A stretch of DNA of 21,439 bases from Chara braunii (GCA_003427395.1 BFEA01000132.1:1984838-2006276); one strand, 5' to 3'. Counted from the stretch's first letter, positions 9,783 to 19,325 are shown. Notes: generated from the sequence alone by a model not told the origin. A program made the numbers and translations.

Positions 9783-10898
9783 ACTGGTCTTTTGGTTTTC
9801 TTGACTTTCCGGTCGTGCACCTGTCTCCCCCCGGGGTTATTACAGTCTTTGCCATTTCTTAGCATCCCAATCCACTTCATCCCCCATGATGTTTTTCCTT
9901 AGAATTGTGCACATATAGGTAAGGAGTTCGTCCATCGACCAGATGTGACTGGGTTTCACCTTTAGCTGTTGGGCATCCAAGAGGGCAGTATGTGTGTGCC
10001 ACTGCATACCCGCATTCATGTTTTCCAAGGACACGCTGATAGTAGCAGTAGCTCCGGGTTCATAGTGTTCTACAATAAATTGTTTTACTTCGTGAAATTT
10101 TAATACTCCTTCCCTCTGCAGATGCCACCCTAACAATGTAACCCCTCCATACGTCGGGGTGTAAGGATCCTCAAATTCTGCCAGTGAGAGGCCAAGTTCC
10201 CACTTTCCCCCTCTTGTTCTGAGCGGGAGCACAATCACCTTATCATCCCTTGGGAGATTCCCACCGTACAGTCCCTTTTCTATCAAGTGGCGCAGTTTGA
10301 CCCTCCGGGACGGCCCAGCTTGCTCCGCCTCTGCCCAGGCCGAAGGCCTGGCAGTTTCCTCAACCATCAGGGGTGCGGGGGCCAGTGACTGTTCCGTGTC
10401 TGGTGCAGCTGAAGGGAGGAACTTCTCTTGCACAATGACCCATATCCTTTGGAGGGCTTGCTGTCAGCTGGTGCCTGGAGGTAGACCTCGTTCCAGTGCC
10501 TGTTTTAGGGCCAGGCTCTCGTCCAACAGTGAGAACAGGTGGACATAGGCTTCGTCCCATAACATATCACTTTGGTGTGGATGCAGGGTTTTGAGCCGAC
10601 TGATTAACCTATCTGCCAGGTTTTTCAGCTTGGTTTCCATGTCCTGTTGGCCCCAGTCCTCAGGAATACTGTCCGTCATTTCCACGTCTGGAGGGGTAAC
10701 CGGTGGCTCCCAGTCCATGGGTTGGGCGTCAAAAACCCGCGAGAAGGGGTCTGCATCAGCCTCCCCCAGGGAAGGAGCTTTCCCCACTCGTGCCTGTTGG
10801 AGTTCCTCTCTTTGCGATCGCGTGTCCCTCCCCCCCCCTCTTGTCCTCTTGTCTGCTCTTCTCGTCCTCTGACCCTTTCCCTTCACCTGGTGGGGGCC

Positions 10899-10978
10899 CT
10901 CCTCCTGCCCCTGCTCCTGCCCCTGCTCCTGCCCCTGCTCCTGCCCCTGCTCTCGCCCCTGCTCCTGCCCCTGCTCCT
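10899..10978 (-). repeat. 12-bp coding tandem repeat (Gln-Glu-Gln-Gly)n in ORF1
   Basis: The plus-strand unit CTGCTCCTGCCC repeats about six to seven times, with one unit reading TCTCGCCC. It encodes an EQGQ repeat near the start of the ORF1 linker. The repeat length is a multiple of three, so expansion does not disturb the frame. Confidence 0.9.
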
Positions 10979-11495
10979 TTTGTTGTTGATCCGGCTCCAT
11001 TTCTTTCTCTCTCACGAGGTTTGCAAACTGATTAGCCGACCCCTTCCAGACGTTGTTTCATTTATCCGGAGTGTTTGTTACCTTCAATGTTTTCCTAGGT
11101 CGTGCTGTCTTTCTTGGGGGCGGGGGATGCCATATTTCTTCTGTGTCCCATGGGGTGATGAAATCTTTGGGCTAGGGTTCTGATGTCCCCTGTGACACCC
11201 CCCCTGTCCCTTGGAGGGAGGAGGAGGAGGAAAGGGGGGAAGGGAGTGGGTTAGAACTTCCTTCCATCCTGACCTCCGCAGGCTGAGGAGGGATTCATTG
11301 CTCTAGTGGCTTAGTGGCTAAATTTGCCACTTCTTTCTTCTCTCATTCCCACCTCTTAACCCCTCCCCCCTCCCGGGGTTCATCCACATACACCCATCCT
11401 TCGTGCCCCGGGTCAACTGTTCTGCATCGTGTGGCCTGAAAGGGGTCTCGTAGCAAGCGCCCCGTAGATCTGATTCGTTTGGCCGGATGGTGAGG

Positions 11496-11543
11496 ACAAT
11501 CGGAGTCAGATGGGAGATGGCCATATACCTGGCATTTGAAACA
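11496..11543 (-). other. CCHC zinc knuckle of LINE 2 ORF1
   Basis: The translated segment CFKCQVYGHLPSDSDC has spacing C-x2-C-x4-H-x6-C. The usual retroviral and plant LINE knuckle has four residues between His and the last Cys. The extra two may come from duplication of Ser-Asp (PSDSD). It follows TAA 11556 by four codons in the same frame. Confidence 0.75.
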
Positions 11544-12137
11544 CCATGGCCTGGTTTAATGTGCAGTGTGAATGCGATAGTCCCTCTCGCCTACTCGAAA
11601 GAGGACCACATCGTCTATTGCAAACACGTGTTCCTTTGGCAGGTCCAAGGCAATCATTAGATAGTCATCCCTTGGGGCAACGTAGGAGGGGAGGGGGTCG
11701 ATGAAATCGACAATCTCATATCTCTGGGCTAGCTCATGTACGAAAGCCCCTTGGATTTCAATGGGCACATGGCGGAATTCTACCCAATAAAAATCCGACA
11801 TCAGCTGATCCCGTTTCTCCGCCGGCTTTGGCTGTTTAGGTGGGGACCAAGGAAAAATCCTCACCTCTGAGTGACCACACGGGATACTCCGCCATGTATC
11901 CATGATTCTCTTGTCCGAATCGAATATGCTTAACGCGGTAAAAATTGTCGACGAGGTCGGCTGGATCAGAAAGAAGTCTCGTGCCCCCTCCTTCGAGCCC
12001 TTCAGGGTGGCAAGCCTCTTCCTAATCCATATCACCTTGTCGTTTGCTGATTTGTAGGCCGCGTCGTCATAGAATACCCAGACACTAGCGTGCCGTGAGT
12101 AAATCGTGTCTCGTTCCTTTAGTATGACCTCCGACAG

Positions 12138-12480
12138 GGCTTTGACTCGATGTTTCTTCCCCCCTTGGTTAATTAGTTTATCCTCAGGGGAGGCCAAAAA
12201 TTCAGAGAGAAAAAAGGTCGACGCCGTTATAAGGTTGTCAAGGGGGATCTCCAGGTCCTCCTCCCCTTCCTTTTCCCTTTTGACTGACCAGGTACATCCC
12301 CTTGAGTCGTCCATCCCAGGTAGAAGCAGGGGGGCTTTGACTCGATGTTTCTTCCCCCCTTGGTTAATTAGTTTATCCTCAGGGGAGACCAAAAATTCGG
12401 AGAGAAAAAAGGTCGACGCTGTTGGAAGGTTGTCAAAAGGGATCTCCAGGGTCCAGCCCAGGTAGAAGAAGGGGCCGTAT
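12138..12480 (-). repeat. ~190-bp tandem duplication in the N-terminal part of ORF1
   Basis: About 115 bp starting at GGGCTTTGACTCGATG occurs at about 12138-12252 and again at about 12330-12445 with few differences. A following segment (CCCAGGTAGAAG) also recurs, but the upstream copy lacks about 50 bp between them. The protein therefore carries SPEDKLINQGGKKHRVKA twice. The high identity suggests duplication not long before or after insertion. Confidence 0.9.
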
Positions 12481-12542
12481 TTTTTTGTGCATCCGTCATC
12501 TCCTTAAGCAGCTCCTTAGGGGAGGGGGAGGCCTGTTCTGGG

Positions 12543-12543
<1 letters not shown>

Positions 12544-12588
<45 letters not shown>

Positions 12589-12670
12589 NTTTTTTTTTTT
12601 TTTTTTTTTTAAACATGCTCCAATCTATTCGTGGGGAGCAGCACGTGCTGAGAATCGGGCCCAGCGTCCC
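12544..12670 (-). mobile_element. LINE tail 3: HP1, HP2 and a very long poly(A)
   Basis: The minus strand reads GGGAC, HP1 (GCTGGG-CCCGATT-CTCAGC at 12665-12647, fully pairable with one G-U), then HP2 (12639-12617, GCTCC...GGAGC). ATGTTT follows, then an A run of 67 (plus-strand T 12544-12610, with one N at 12589). HP3 is absent, as in LINE 1. No ORF2 coding sequence is recognisable upstream on this strand, so this is a severely 5'-truncated copy or a 3'-end-only element. Its poly(A) touches the 5' end of LINE 2. Confidence 0.65.
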
Positions 12671-13320
12671 ATATGAAGATATGTACAAAACAATTTATGA
12701 ACCAATTGAGGTACCGGGGTCATTTACCCGGTTCCAGCTTTGAGAGTATCCTCCAAGATCGTAAACACGTTACTGGACTTCGGGATAGATGATGAGAAGA
12801 CTACGAATCCTTTTTTATGATCGTTAAACACCTCCTGAAATCCGCCGCAATTTTCCAAACACTCGAGTATCTAAGGGATTTCCAACAGATCATAACAAAG
12901 CTCACTAAAACTGACTTATTCTCTGACAAACTCATCCAGGCCTCACGCTCCCTATCTGCTAGGTTACAGAGCAACGCGACTCACTCCAGCTCCGGCCAGT
13001 GTTGTCCTGTGTCAGCAATCCCCAACTGTCCCTTAGGATGCCCCCGCATAGCATCCCTTGATCTCTCTACAAGGCCTCATGCCCTCACCTTCGGCAAGTT
13101 ACAGGGCATCACCCCGGCTCTGGCCAGCGTCGTTCTGGCTTTGAACAACCACGGATCCTGAATATGCCAGTCTAATTCCAGTGCAGCTTCGTACAAACCA
13201 CCAGCAGATCCTCAGAGTCCCGAGAGATTCTTCACACTACCAGGAATAACAAGGGTGCTTGTTTTGAAAACTCCATAAAGAATAAGGAAAAGTCCCACCA
13301 AATACAAACAAAGGATATAG
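12671..13320. other. Unassigned sequence
   Basis: A 115-codon plus-strand frame (12817-13161) is rich in Ser, Leu and Ala and shows no family signature. Two stretches within it resemble each other (near 12960 and 13090: a TTACAG...GGCCAG pattern), suggesting an old internal repeat. At about 12714-12741 there is a TTTACCCGGTTCCAGC sequence that resembles half of HP1 in plus orientation. No confident gene is seen. Confidence 0.3.
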
Positions 13321-13990
13321 AAATTCCGCCCTGTCCCCCTCGTCCCCCTGCCCCACCGCTGCCTCCACCAAAAAGGACCGCCCCTGATCATGGCCACTCC
13401 TCATCGGCCCCAACTTGGGACAGACCCGTTTCCCCCCTTACTGATGCCGACCCATACATCTCCTCCAGCCCCATAATAGAGCATCCCCCAAAATCTGCTC
13501 CGTCTCCCTTCAGGGCAATCACCTCCCTCCTTGTGAAGCCCTTGCAGAGTAGAGCTCTCCCCCCCAGAACCAACCCACCACCCCACCACCCCACCAGAAA
13601 TAATTTGTTTTGCTTAAGAGGAGAATCAGAATTCCGGACGTTTCTGTGGATTATTTCCCCCCCCTCCCCTCCATCTCCCCCTGTCCCTCCGCTGCCTCCA
13701 CCGATAAGGACTGCCCTGATCACAAGCTCTCCTTATCGGCCCCAACTTGGGACATACCTGCTTCCTCCCCCAACTTCCACTAAGGCATCCAGTTCCACCC
13801 AAAGTATGCCTCACTGAACCCCTCACCCCTATCTGCCTCCGTTGGGATATGATGCCAACCTATACATCTCTCCCAGCCCCAGAATAGGGCATCCCCCAAA
13901 AATCTGCCCCCACTCCCTCCAGGGCATTTCACCCTCCACCTTGTGAAGCCCCTGCAGAGTAGAGCTCTCCTCCTTAAAACCCCAACCCCC
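13321..13990. repeat. Two-copy direct repeat, unit ~330-410 bp
   Basis: Copy 1 (about 13330-13560) and copy 2 (about 13665-13970) share GCTGCCTCCACC (13358 and 13691), CGGCCCCAACTTGGGACA, ATACATCTC followed by CAGCCCC, CATCCCCCAAAA and TTGTGAAGCCC..GCAGAGTAGAGCTCTCC (13531 and 13941). Copy 2 has about 77 extra bp in its middle. Pyrimidine-rich spacer separates them. Open frames here are by-products of the C/T composition. Confidence 0.85.
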
Positions 13991-14114
13991 CACCCATGCA
14001 AAAAGAATTCATTAGTGCGCCCAAAGGAAAATAAAAAATTAATAGTGGAGAAAAGAAAAACCAAGGAATTTAGGAAATAGGATTCCTAAGATATGAGTGG
14101 AAAAATCGAAAATT

Positions 14115-14870
14115 TCTGAAAATTATGATGGAGAAATGGTAGATGATATATATATTTTTTGGATTTTGCTGATGACGATGAACAGCACCCTGAAGATGAT
14201 GATGATGAGGATGATGGTGACGACCAACTCACCTACTGATGTGAAAGACAAACAATGCCTTGAAGAGCAACATCTAATGATGACAAACTGATGATGATGA
14301 TGGTAGTGATGAGAATGACGACAAAATGATGATGCTGATCATACTAAAGAGCAGCACCAACAGCCCCTGTGATTACAAACTGATGATGATGATGATGATG
14401 ATGATGATGACCCACGGCGCCCTGTGACGACAACAGGATGATGATGGTGCTGATGACGAGCACTTTTGATGATAACCTAATGATGATGATGATAGGGATG
14501 AGCAGCGCCCTATGATGGTGAACTATTGATGATGGTGAACTATTGATGATGGTAATACAACGATGAGTGACGAGCAGCACCCCTGATGAACGGCTCCGTG
14601 ATAATGATGATGATACTAGTGCCGAACAGAAGTGAAGACCTACACCTTGATGATGATGACAAGCAGTACCCTGATGATGATGATGATGGTGATGACGAGC
14701 AGCACCCTGATGATAATGACGGACCATTACTGTGATGATGGTGTCGAACCGCACCCTGTTGATGATGGTACTGGTGGTGATCAACGCCCCGTTGCTGATG
14801 ACGAGCAACGCCCTGATTGTGCTGACATATCTCTCATGATTGCAGTCTCCACTGCACTTCAGTTTACCAA
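14115..14870. repeat. Degenerate GAT minisatellite
   Basis: Runs of GATGATGATG alternate with the spacer GACGAGCAGCACCCT every 30-60 bp for about 750 bp. Read on the plus strand in one frame, some units give acidic peptides of the DDEQHPDDDD type; on the minus strand they give runs of His and Ile. Stops occur in all frames, so I treat it as non-coding. It may descend from an acidic coding repeat. Confidence 0.85.
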
Positions 14871-14879
14871 GGGCTGACT

Positions 14880-15560
14880 CCATTGTACTCCACAGGCATC
14901 GACATAGCCAACGCCTCTCAGGCCATATGCCACGTGCAAAAACGCAGGGGCAATGGAGTGAAACGTGGAACTCCCAGAAGAAGAAAAACGGGAGTTAGTC
15001 CAGCCGCCACATCAGCTTGTGACGTGGCATGGACAAGCGCCTTCAGTCACCTGCGCGTGTGCAAAGCGCCTGGTTTACAGAAGAGATGGCCACCATCGCC
15101 GCCGCATGCCGTCACCATGGCCCACCTGTGCGATGTCGGCGTGTCGCAACCTGGGGCGGAGCGCAGCGCTCCCGGTAGCGCCGCGCCCCGCCCTACTCGA
15201 AGGGGTTGATATTGACCTCCAAGGTGGCTGGGAACCGGGGTTCTCAGCGACACCATCTTGCTCCATCCTCTCTTTACCCCTTGGAAGCTGCCTATTGCTA
15301 GAGTGATGCCCCATTGCTCTGTAATGCAAAAATGGTGAAGACTGTCCCCTGCCTTTTTGGTGTCTGACCTCACTCTTCAGACTAGCCATCTCATAAAAAA
15401 GTCTGATGGCCAAAAATATGTGTCTTGAATTGGTTGACTTTTGATTCCCTCTTCTGATTACCCTTCAAAAACACCCTTCTCTAGAAATCTCTGGAACTCT
15501 CACACTTCTGGGGGTTATCTTTCCTTTGGGGAAGGGTTTCCTAAAGGGGTATCCTGCTAA
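14880..15560. other. No recognisable gene
   Basis: Frames of 100-115 codons exist on both strands without family signatures. At about 15219-15245 the minus strand reads GCTGAGAACCCCGGTTCCCAGC, a possible degenerate HP1. Nothing else is supported. Confidence 0.3.
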
Positions 15561-15578
15561 TGGGCGGGGAAGAGACTA

Positions 15579-16450
15579 CAGAGAGAGAGGGTGATTACAG
15601 ATACCGGGGCTGGGGGAGGGCGGCTGAAGCTTGGACGTCGGAGGAAAGGTCGAGACAATGGAGGTTGAGGGTTGAGAGAGCAGAAGGAAGCAGACAGCAG
15701 AGCAGACAACGGAGCAGAAAAGAGGCGGGGGAAGAGAGGGGAAGAAAGGGCCGGGGGAAATAATCAACGGGTAATTAGATGAAGGGTAAGGCTAAAAAAG
15801 AGGGGGGGGGCAGCGAAAAGGAGGGGTAAAGGAGGGACGCTTCCTAAAGAGAGGGAGAGTGATTACAGATACCGGGGCTGAGAGAAGGGGACTGAAGCTT
15901 GGACGTCGGAGGAGAGGTTGGGACAACGGAGGTTGAGGGGTGAGAGAGCAGAAGGACAGGAAGCAGACAGCGGAGCAGACGACGGAGCACAGAAGAGGCG
16001 GGGGAAGAGAGGGGAAGAAAGGGCCGGGGGAAAGTAATCAATGGGTAATTAGATGAAGGGTAACGCTAAAAAAAAAAGGGGGGGGGCAGCAAAAAGGNGG
16101 GGTAAAGGAGGGGTCGGGGTGGGATATTCAAAGGGCGATAGATGAAGCAATAGACGAAGGATAGATAAGGAATTGGGCAGAATTCGGGAATAGAGGAGGA
16201 TAGGCCGTGAAGCAGTGTGAAAGCCACGAAAGGGTAGAGGGAGAGAGGGACAGGGGAGGAGAGAACCGTGGAACGGGGCAGAGAAAAGGCGGGGGGCAAA
16301 AAAAAGGGGGAGAAGAGGCCGGGGGAAGGTAATCAACAGGTAAGTAGACAAGGGGTAAGGCTACAAAAGGGAGAAGCAGCAAAAAGATGTCATGAAGCAG
16401 TGAACAAGTAGAGGGAGAGAGGGACAGGGAAAGAGAGAATCGTGGAGAGT
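15579..16450. repeat. Purine-rich tandem array, ~268-bp unit
   Basis: Unit A (from about 15579) and unit B (from about 15847) are close copies. GATTACAGATACCGGGGCTG begins at 15593 and 15861, and both end in GGGTAATTAGATGAAGGGTAA plus an A/G tract. A partial third copy (about 16275-16387) shares GGCCGGGGGAA..TAATCAAC and GGGTAAGGCTA. A further short duplication (GTAGAGGGAGAGAGGGACAG at 16234 and 16408) lies in and beyond it. An N at 16098 marks an uncertain base. The strand is almost entirely A and G, so minus-strand ORFs are Ser/Pro/Leu artefacts. Confidence 0.85.
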
Positions 16451-16641
16451 GTCAGAGGGGAGAAGCAGAGTAAGAGGTAAAGAGAAAGAGAGAAGTCGGA
16501 GGAGCAAAGATAAGAGCGAGGGGAGACGCATGGAAAAGAGGGGGGGACGATAAGAGAGACCAGACGGGGGAGCAGTGGAACTAAAGCATAGGTGAGGGGA
16601 GACTCAAAGCAGGTAGACGATGGCACAAGCCTCCCGCTGGA

Positions 16642-16767
16642 CGCCACTTGTCTCCTTTGACTATGTATACTAGGGTTCCTGAACTTCCGCTTTGTTGTCT
16701 CCTTCCACCGGTCGCCACTTGTCTCCTTTTGACTATATGTACGAGGGTTCCTGAACTTCCACTTTGT
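16642..16767. repeat. Two-copy 71-bp direct repeat
   Basis: CGCCACTTGTCTCCTTT begins at 16642 and 16713. Both copies continue through GACTAT..TAC.AGGGTTCCTGAACTTCC.CTTTGT with a few substitutions. No gene overlaps it. Confidence 0.9.
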
Positions 16768-16867
16768 CCTTTCTCCAACTGTTGCACCCCACCCCTTCTC
16801 CTTATCGCAGTAAGTTGTCACTGTCCGCTTCTCTTTCTCACCGAAGCTGTTGTTGTAAGCTGATTCT

Positions 16868-17510
16868 TTTCGCCTTCGTCGTAGCACCACGCCTTACCAG
16901 TAAAAACGCCTGTTGACTCCCGATTCCGGATGGAGGAGGTCAATCCTTCATCGATGCATCGGGACCGCGTCATCTCTTGGGCTCTCCGGTCCTAAATTCG
17001 CGGGCGCTGTGATGGACTGTTACGATGCTTCACCATAGAACACCTCAACTCGCTGTCCACTCCTCAGTTGCCTGTGTTGCACCGGCTATGGTGAGTTCCG
17101 TCTCAAGTCCGTGCAGTTTCTACAGAAAATTGACCGAAGATCATGTTGTCAATCACCGTGAACCCGTTGCGGCGTGAGCGCGAAGGCGGCGCCTAGACAC
17201 CAGCCCTTGCTACACTACTCTACAGTGTCTACTCAACAAAATGGCAAGGCAAAGGTCAATGTGGCAAACATTGGGCCTACAACAGATCAGAAGATTAGCT
17301 CCCTCAACAGTAAAAGAAGTTCATCTTCTCACTTGCATACCTTTAATTCCTTTTTGTACTTGACAAAAAAAAGTTTAAAACTGCCCTCTATATCCTTGAT
17401 ATTGTAGGTATTGGCAATCATTCTATGCAGAGTGCCCATCACCATTATAACCTTATGCGGCAGAGAACCTTGACTCCCGACTTGTCGCACGGGACGAAAC
17501 GAACGCGCGC
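16868..17510. other. No recognisable gene
   Basis: Mixed-composition DNA with short frames only. No tRNA, repeat or domain signature was found. Confidence 0.3.
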
Positions 17511-17513
17511 GCG

Positions 17514-17598
<85 letters not shown>
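17511..17598. repeat. (GA)n microsatellite, ~80 bp
   Basis: About 40 GA units with one GC interruption, flanked on the left by CGCGCGCGC. The long Ser-Leu and Arg-Glu frames across it are artefacts. Confidence 0.95.
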
Positions 17599-17600
<2 letters not shown>

Positions 17601-18035
17601 TGATTGAGAATGAGGCAGGGGAGGAGGGATATGATATCAGGTGCAAAGTTGCAAACCATGCGCCAGACTGTACTCCGTGCGTGCTTGCATTGTTGGACAG
17701 TATCCGCACTGGAACTGTCTGTGACTGTGCACACGCAGACCTGTGCGTATCTCCTCTAACTGTAGTTGGCTCCTGTCATCTGTCTGCTTAGTGGACTCTA
17801 ACATGCTGTCTCTAATACATATGGGTTTTGCGCACACGATGGCTTTATGGTGACTCGAAACATATGTGTTCCTGTGCATGGTGTTTTTTTTGCAATGTGA
17901 AACACGTGAGTCTGTACGTGCATGTCGCATCTCTCTTAGTGTCTGCATCCTGCTCTGTGCTCTTCTCTTCCTTCCGCCCTCCACAGGCGACTTCCTGCTA
18001 TTTGCGGCTGTCCACACCGTGCCAGACCCAAGACC
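17599..18035. other. No recognisable gene
   Basis: T/G-rich DNA with frames under 170 codons on both strands and no signature that I recognise. Confidence 0.3.
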
Positions 18036-18194
18036 ATGTTGCCCGAGTGGTACACCCATGAGTTGTTCAGAAACTGACCTGCGTTCGAATCCCGATGGAA
18101 TCAGAAAGACAGAACAGGGACCCAGCCATTTGTTGGACTGGCACACCCATGAACTGTTCTTACGCTGACCTGAGCTCCCATCGTAAGGGAATCA
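18036..18194 (+). repeat. tRNA-like dimer, possible SINE relic
   Basis: The first half has A-box-like TTGCCCGAGTGGT (18039) and B-box-like GTTCGAATCC (18083), with the spacing of a tRNA gene but no foldable anticodon arm. The second half repeats ACACCCATGARYTGTTC...CTGACCTG and GGAATCAG about 90 bp later (18050-18104 against 18140-18194) but has lost the B box. This suggests a head-to-tail dimer of a tRNA-derived unit, now degraded. Confidence 0.4.
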
Positions 18195-18590
18195 GGCATG
18201 TAAAACTCTGGATTACGTGAGAGGGTCCAATACTTCCAAGGTTTGAGCTCAGGAGGCATTTTCAAGCGTTTTCTAATTTCCCTCCTTGACATTCCCTGGG
18301 AGGAACATGCACTCATAGTTTCATAATTATAACTTCGCTGAGTCGCTGGCTGAAAAATGGACGAACTGCAACTCTGTATATATGTCTCACACTTTGTGAA
18401 ACATGAAGGAAAAAATGGCTGGGTCAGTGCCCATGCGGCAAAGCGGCACAGAATGATAGCTCCCTGTGCACAGCATTCTGCAACGTGCACAGTTTAGTGC
18501 AGGGTCGGCGCTGCACCGAGGAGAGGAAGGAGAAGGGAGTGCAGGTGCGAGGGAGGACGTAAGTGTGCCCTGCTGTCAGGCAAGAGAGGA
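18195..18590. other. No recognisable gene
   Basis: Short frames only; the right part becomes G/A-rich. Confidence 0.3.
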
Positions 18591-18636
18591 GAGGAGATAG
18601 GTGACGGAAGAGTGAGGAGATAGGTGAGGGAAGAGT
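18591..18636. repeat. 23-bp tandem duplication
   Basis: GAGGAGATAGGTGACGGAAG and its following AGT are repeated directly at 18614 with a single C-to-G difference, within a purine-rich stretch. Confidence 0.9.
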
Positions 18637-18805
18637 GTTTTAAGGGAAAAGGGAAAGGAAGGTTGAAAGTATGAGAGAATACGGAAGGAGGAAGGCGTAA
18701 AATTAATTGAATAAAAGAAAGAGAGTGCCTGGGAAGTCTGAGAGAACGAGGGGAGCAGCACACAGTAAAGAGCAGTGTAGCGCAACTGGGCATGCACCGG
18801 GACAA

Positions 18806-19250
18806 TCAAATGCAGGTGCTATCATTGCCCCAAATTCCCCCAATTCTCGCTAAGTCCGTTGAGGGAGACTCAACCTTTGCTCTCAAGAGTCTCAACTCTT
18901 TGCTTGAACGTGATGATTGGATAGTTTGAGGCTCTGCTCTTAAAACCCCCTCTAGTAGGGGCCACAGGCCCTTGTTTACGCACACACAAAAAGAAGGAAA
19001 AAAAAAAAAACAACAACGAAGTTTGTTGGTGTGTGCTCCTTCTGGAGGCAGTTCCATGATCAACTTCCACATGCATCTTAGGGCAGATCGCTTGGAGACA
19101 GCTTGTGGTATTTGGAAAATTTCCTCCTTTGGTTTCAATTTTTCGACTGAAGCATCGTGAACTCTTGCTGCTGGTTCTGAAAGCCTGGTCTTGGATTGAA
19201 AGTCAAAGCTTCCCAAGTACGTCTCTTTCATTTCCCCCCCCACCCCGGGT
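18806..19250 (-). CDS. Hypothetical open frame, possible decayed transposase exon
   Basis: A minus-strand frame of 184 codons ends at 18806 and begins in the LINE-tail-like sequence near 19360, so its first part is probably non-coding. The segment LRCMWKLIMELPPEGAHTNKLRCC (about 19010-19085) vaguely resembles a BED-type zinc finger, with Trp-Lys and a Cys-x-Cys-like end as in hAT transposases. A T-rich tract resembling an intron follows. No His pair is visible, so the match is weak. It may be chance. Confidence 0.2.
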
Positions 19251-19258
19251 GGCACTTG

Positions 19259-19325
19259 AGGAGGTGATAAGAGCATCCTTCTAAGGTGGCCCCTTTCTTG
19301 GAGGCTCCATCTCTTGATGGGGAGC
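19259..19325 (-). mobile_element. LINE tail 4, degenerate HP2-HP3
   Basis: The minus strand reads HP2 (19325-19304: GCTCCCCATC-AAGA-GATGGAGC), GCCTCC, then an HP3-like hairpin (19282-19259) with arms AGAAGG/CCTCCT around ATGCTCTTATCA. The loop core TGCTCTTATCA is the same as in LINE 2. HP1 and a poly(A) are not recognisable. It is a relic of the same 3' end module. Confidence 0.55.

Larger units (their letters stand above)
9838..12541 (-). pseudogene. LINE 2 ORF1, nucleic-acid-binding protein
   Basis: A single frame runs from about 12503 to TAA 9838-9840 with six in-frame stops: TAA 11556-11558, TGA 11343-11345, TGA 11295-11297, TAG 11172-11174, TGA 11058-11060 and TGA 10464-10466. I found no frameshift in it except possibly near the N-terminus (12450-12480). 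The order is: N-terminal region with a tandem duplication; a DUF4283-like segment (FYWVEFRHVPIEIQG...VDFIDPLPSYV); a CCHC knuckle; a low-complexity linker; a Gln/Gly/Glu repeat; a helical segment; and the conserved C-terminal domain starting PSRRVKLRHLIEK. In plant LINEs such proteins coat element RNA. The DUF4283 assignment rests on layout and a few residues; the knuckle is clearer. Confidence 0.75.
4885..12543 (-). mobile_element. LINE copy 2, near full-length L1-like retrotransposon
   Basis: This ~7.7-kb minus-strand element contains, in transcription order, ORF1 (DUF4283-like region, CCHC knuckle, Gln/Gly repeat, conserved C-terminal domain), a 55-nt gap, ORF2 (endonuclease, RT, zf-RVT-like region, C-terminal motif), a 3' UTR with HP1-HP2-HP3 and a 19-nt poly(A) (plus-strand T run 4885-4903). 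The 5' end abuts the poly(A) of another LINE tail at 12544, so true 5' sequence may be missing. Both ORFs are inactivated, mostly by nonsense codons. This is the reference copy that allows the other fragments in the window to be identified. Confidence 0.9.

Noticed and set aside
12368-12688. Poly-Lys and poly-Phe frames over the T run
   Set aside because: They are translations of a LINE poly(A) tail containing an N.
12714-12741. Plus-strand HP1-like sequence
   Set aside because: Only one arm matches HP1, and the orientation is opposite to the adjacent tail; too weak to annotate.
14344-14883. Poly-His/Ile frame on the minus strand
   Set aside because: Produced by the GAT repeat; no non-repeat domain.
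16049-16890. Ser/Pro/Leu-rich minus-strand frames
   Set aside because: Complement of purine-rich satellite; no domain.
17329-17734. Long Ser-Leu frames over the GA tract
   Set aside because: Dinucleotide repeat artefact.
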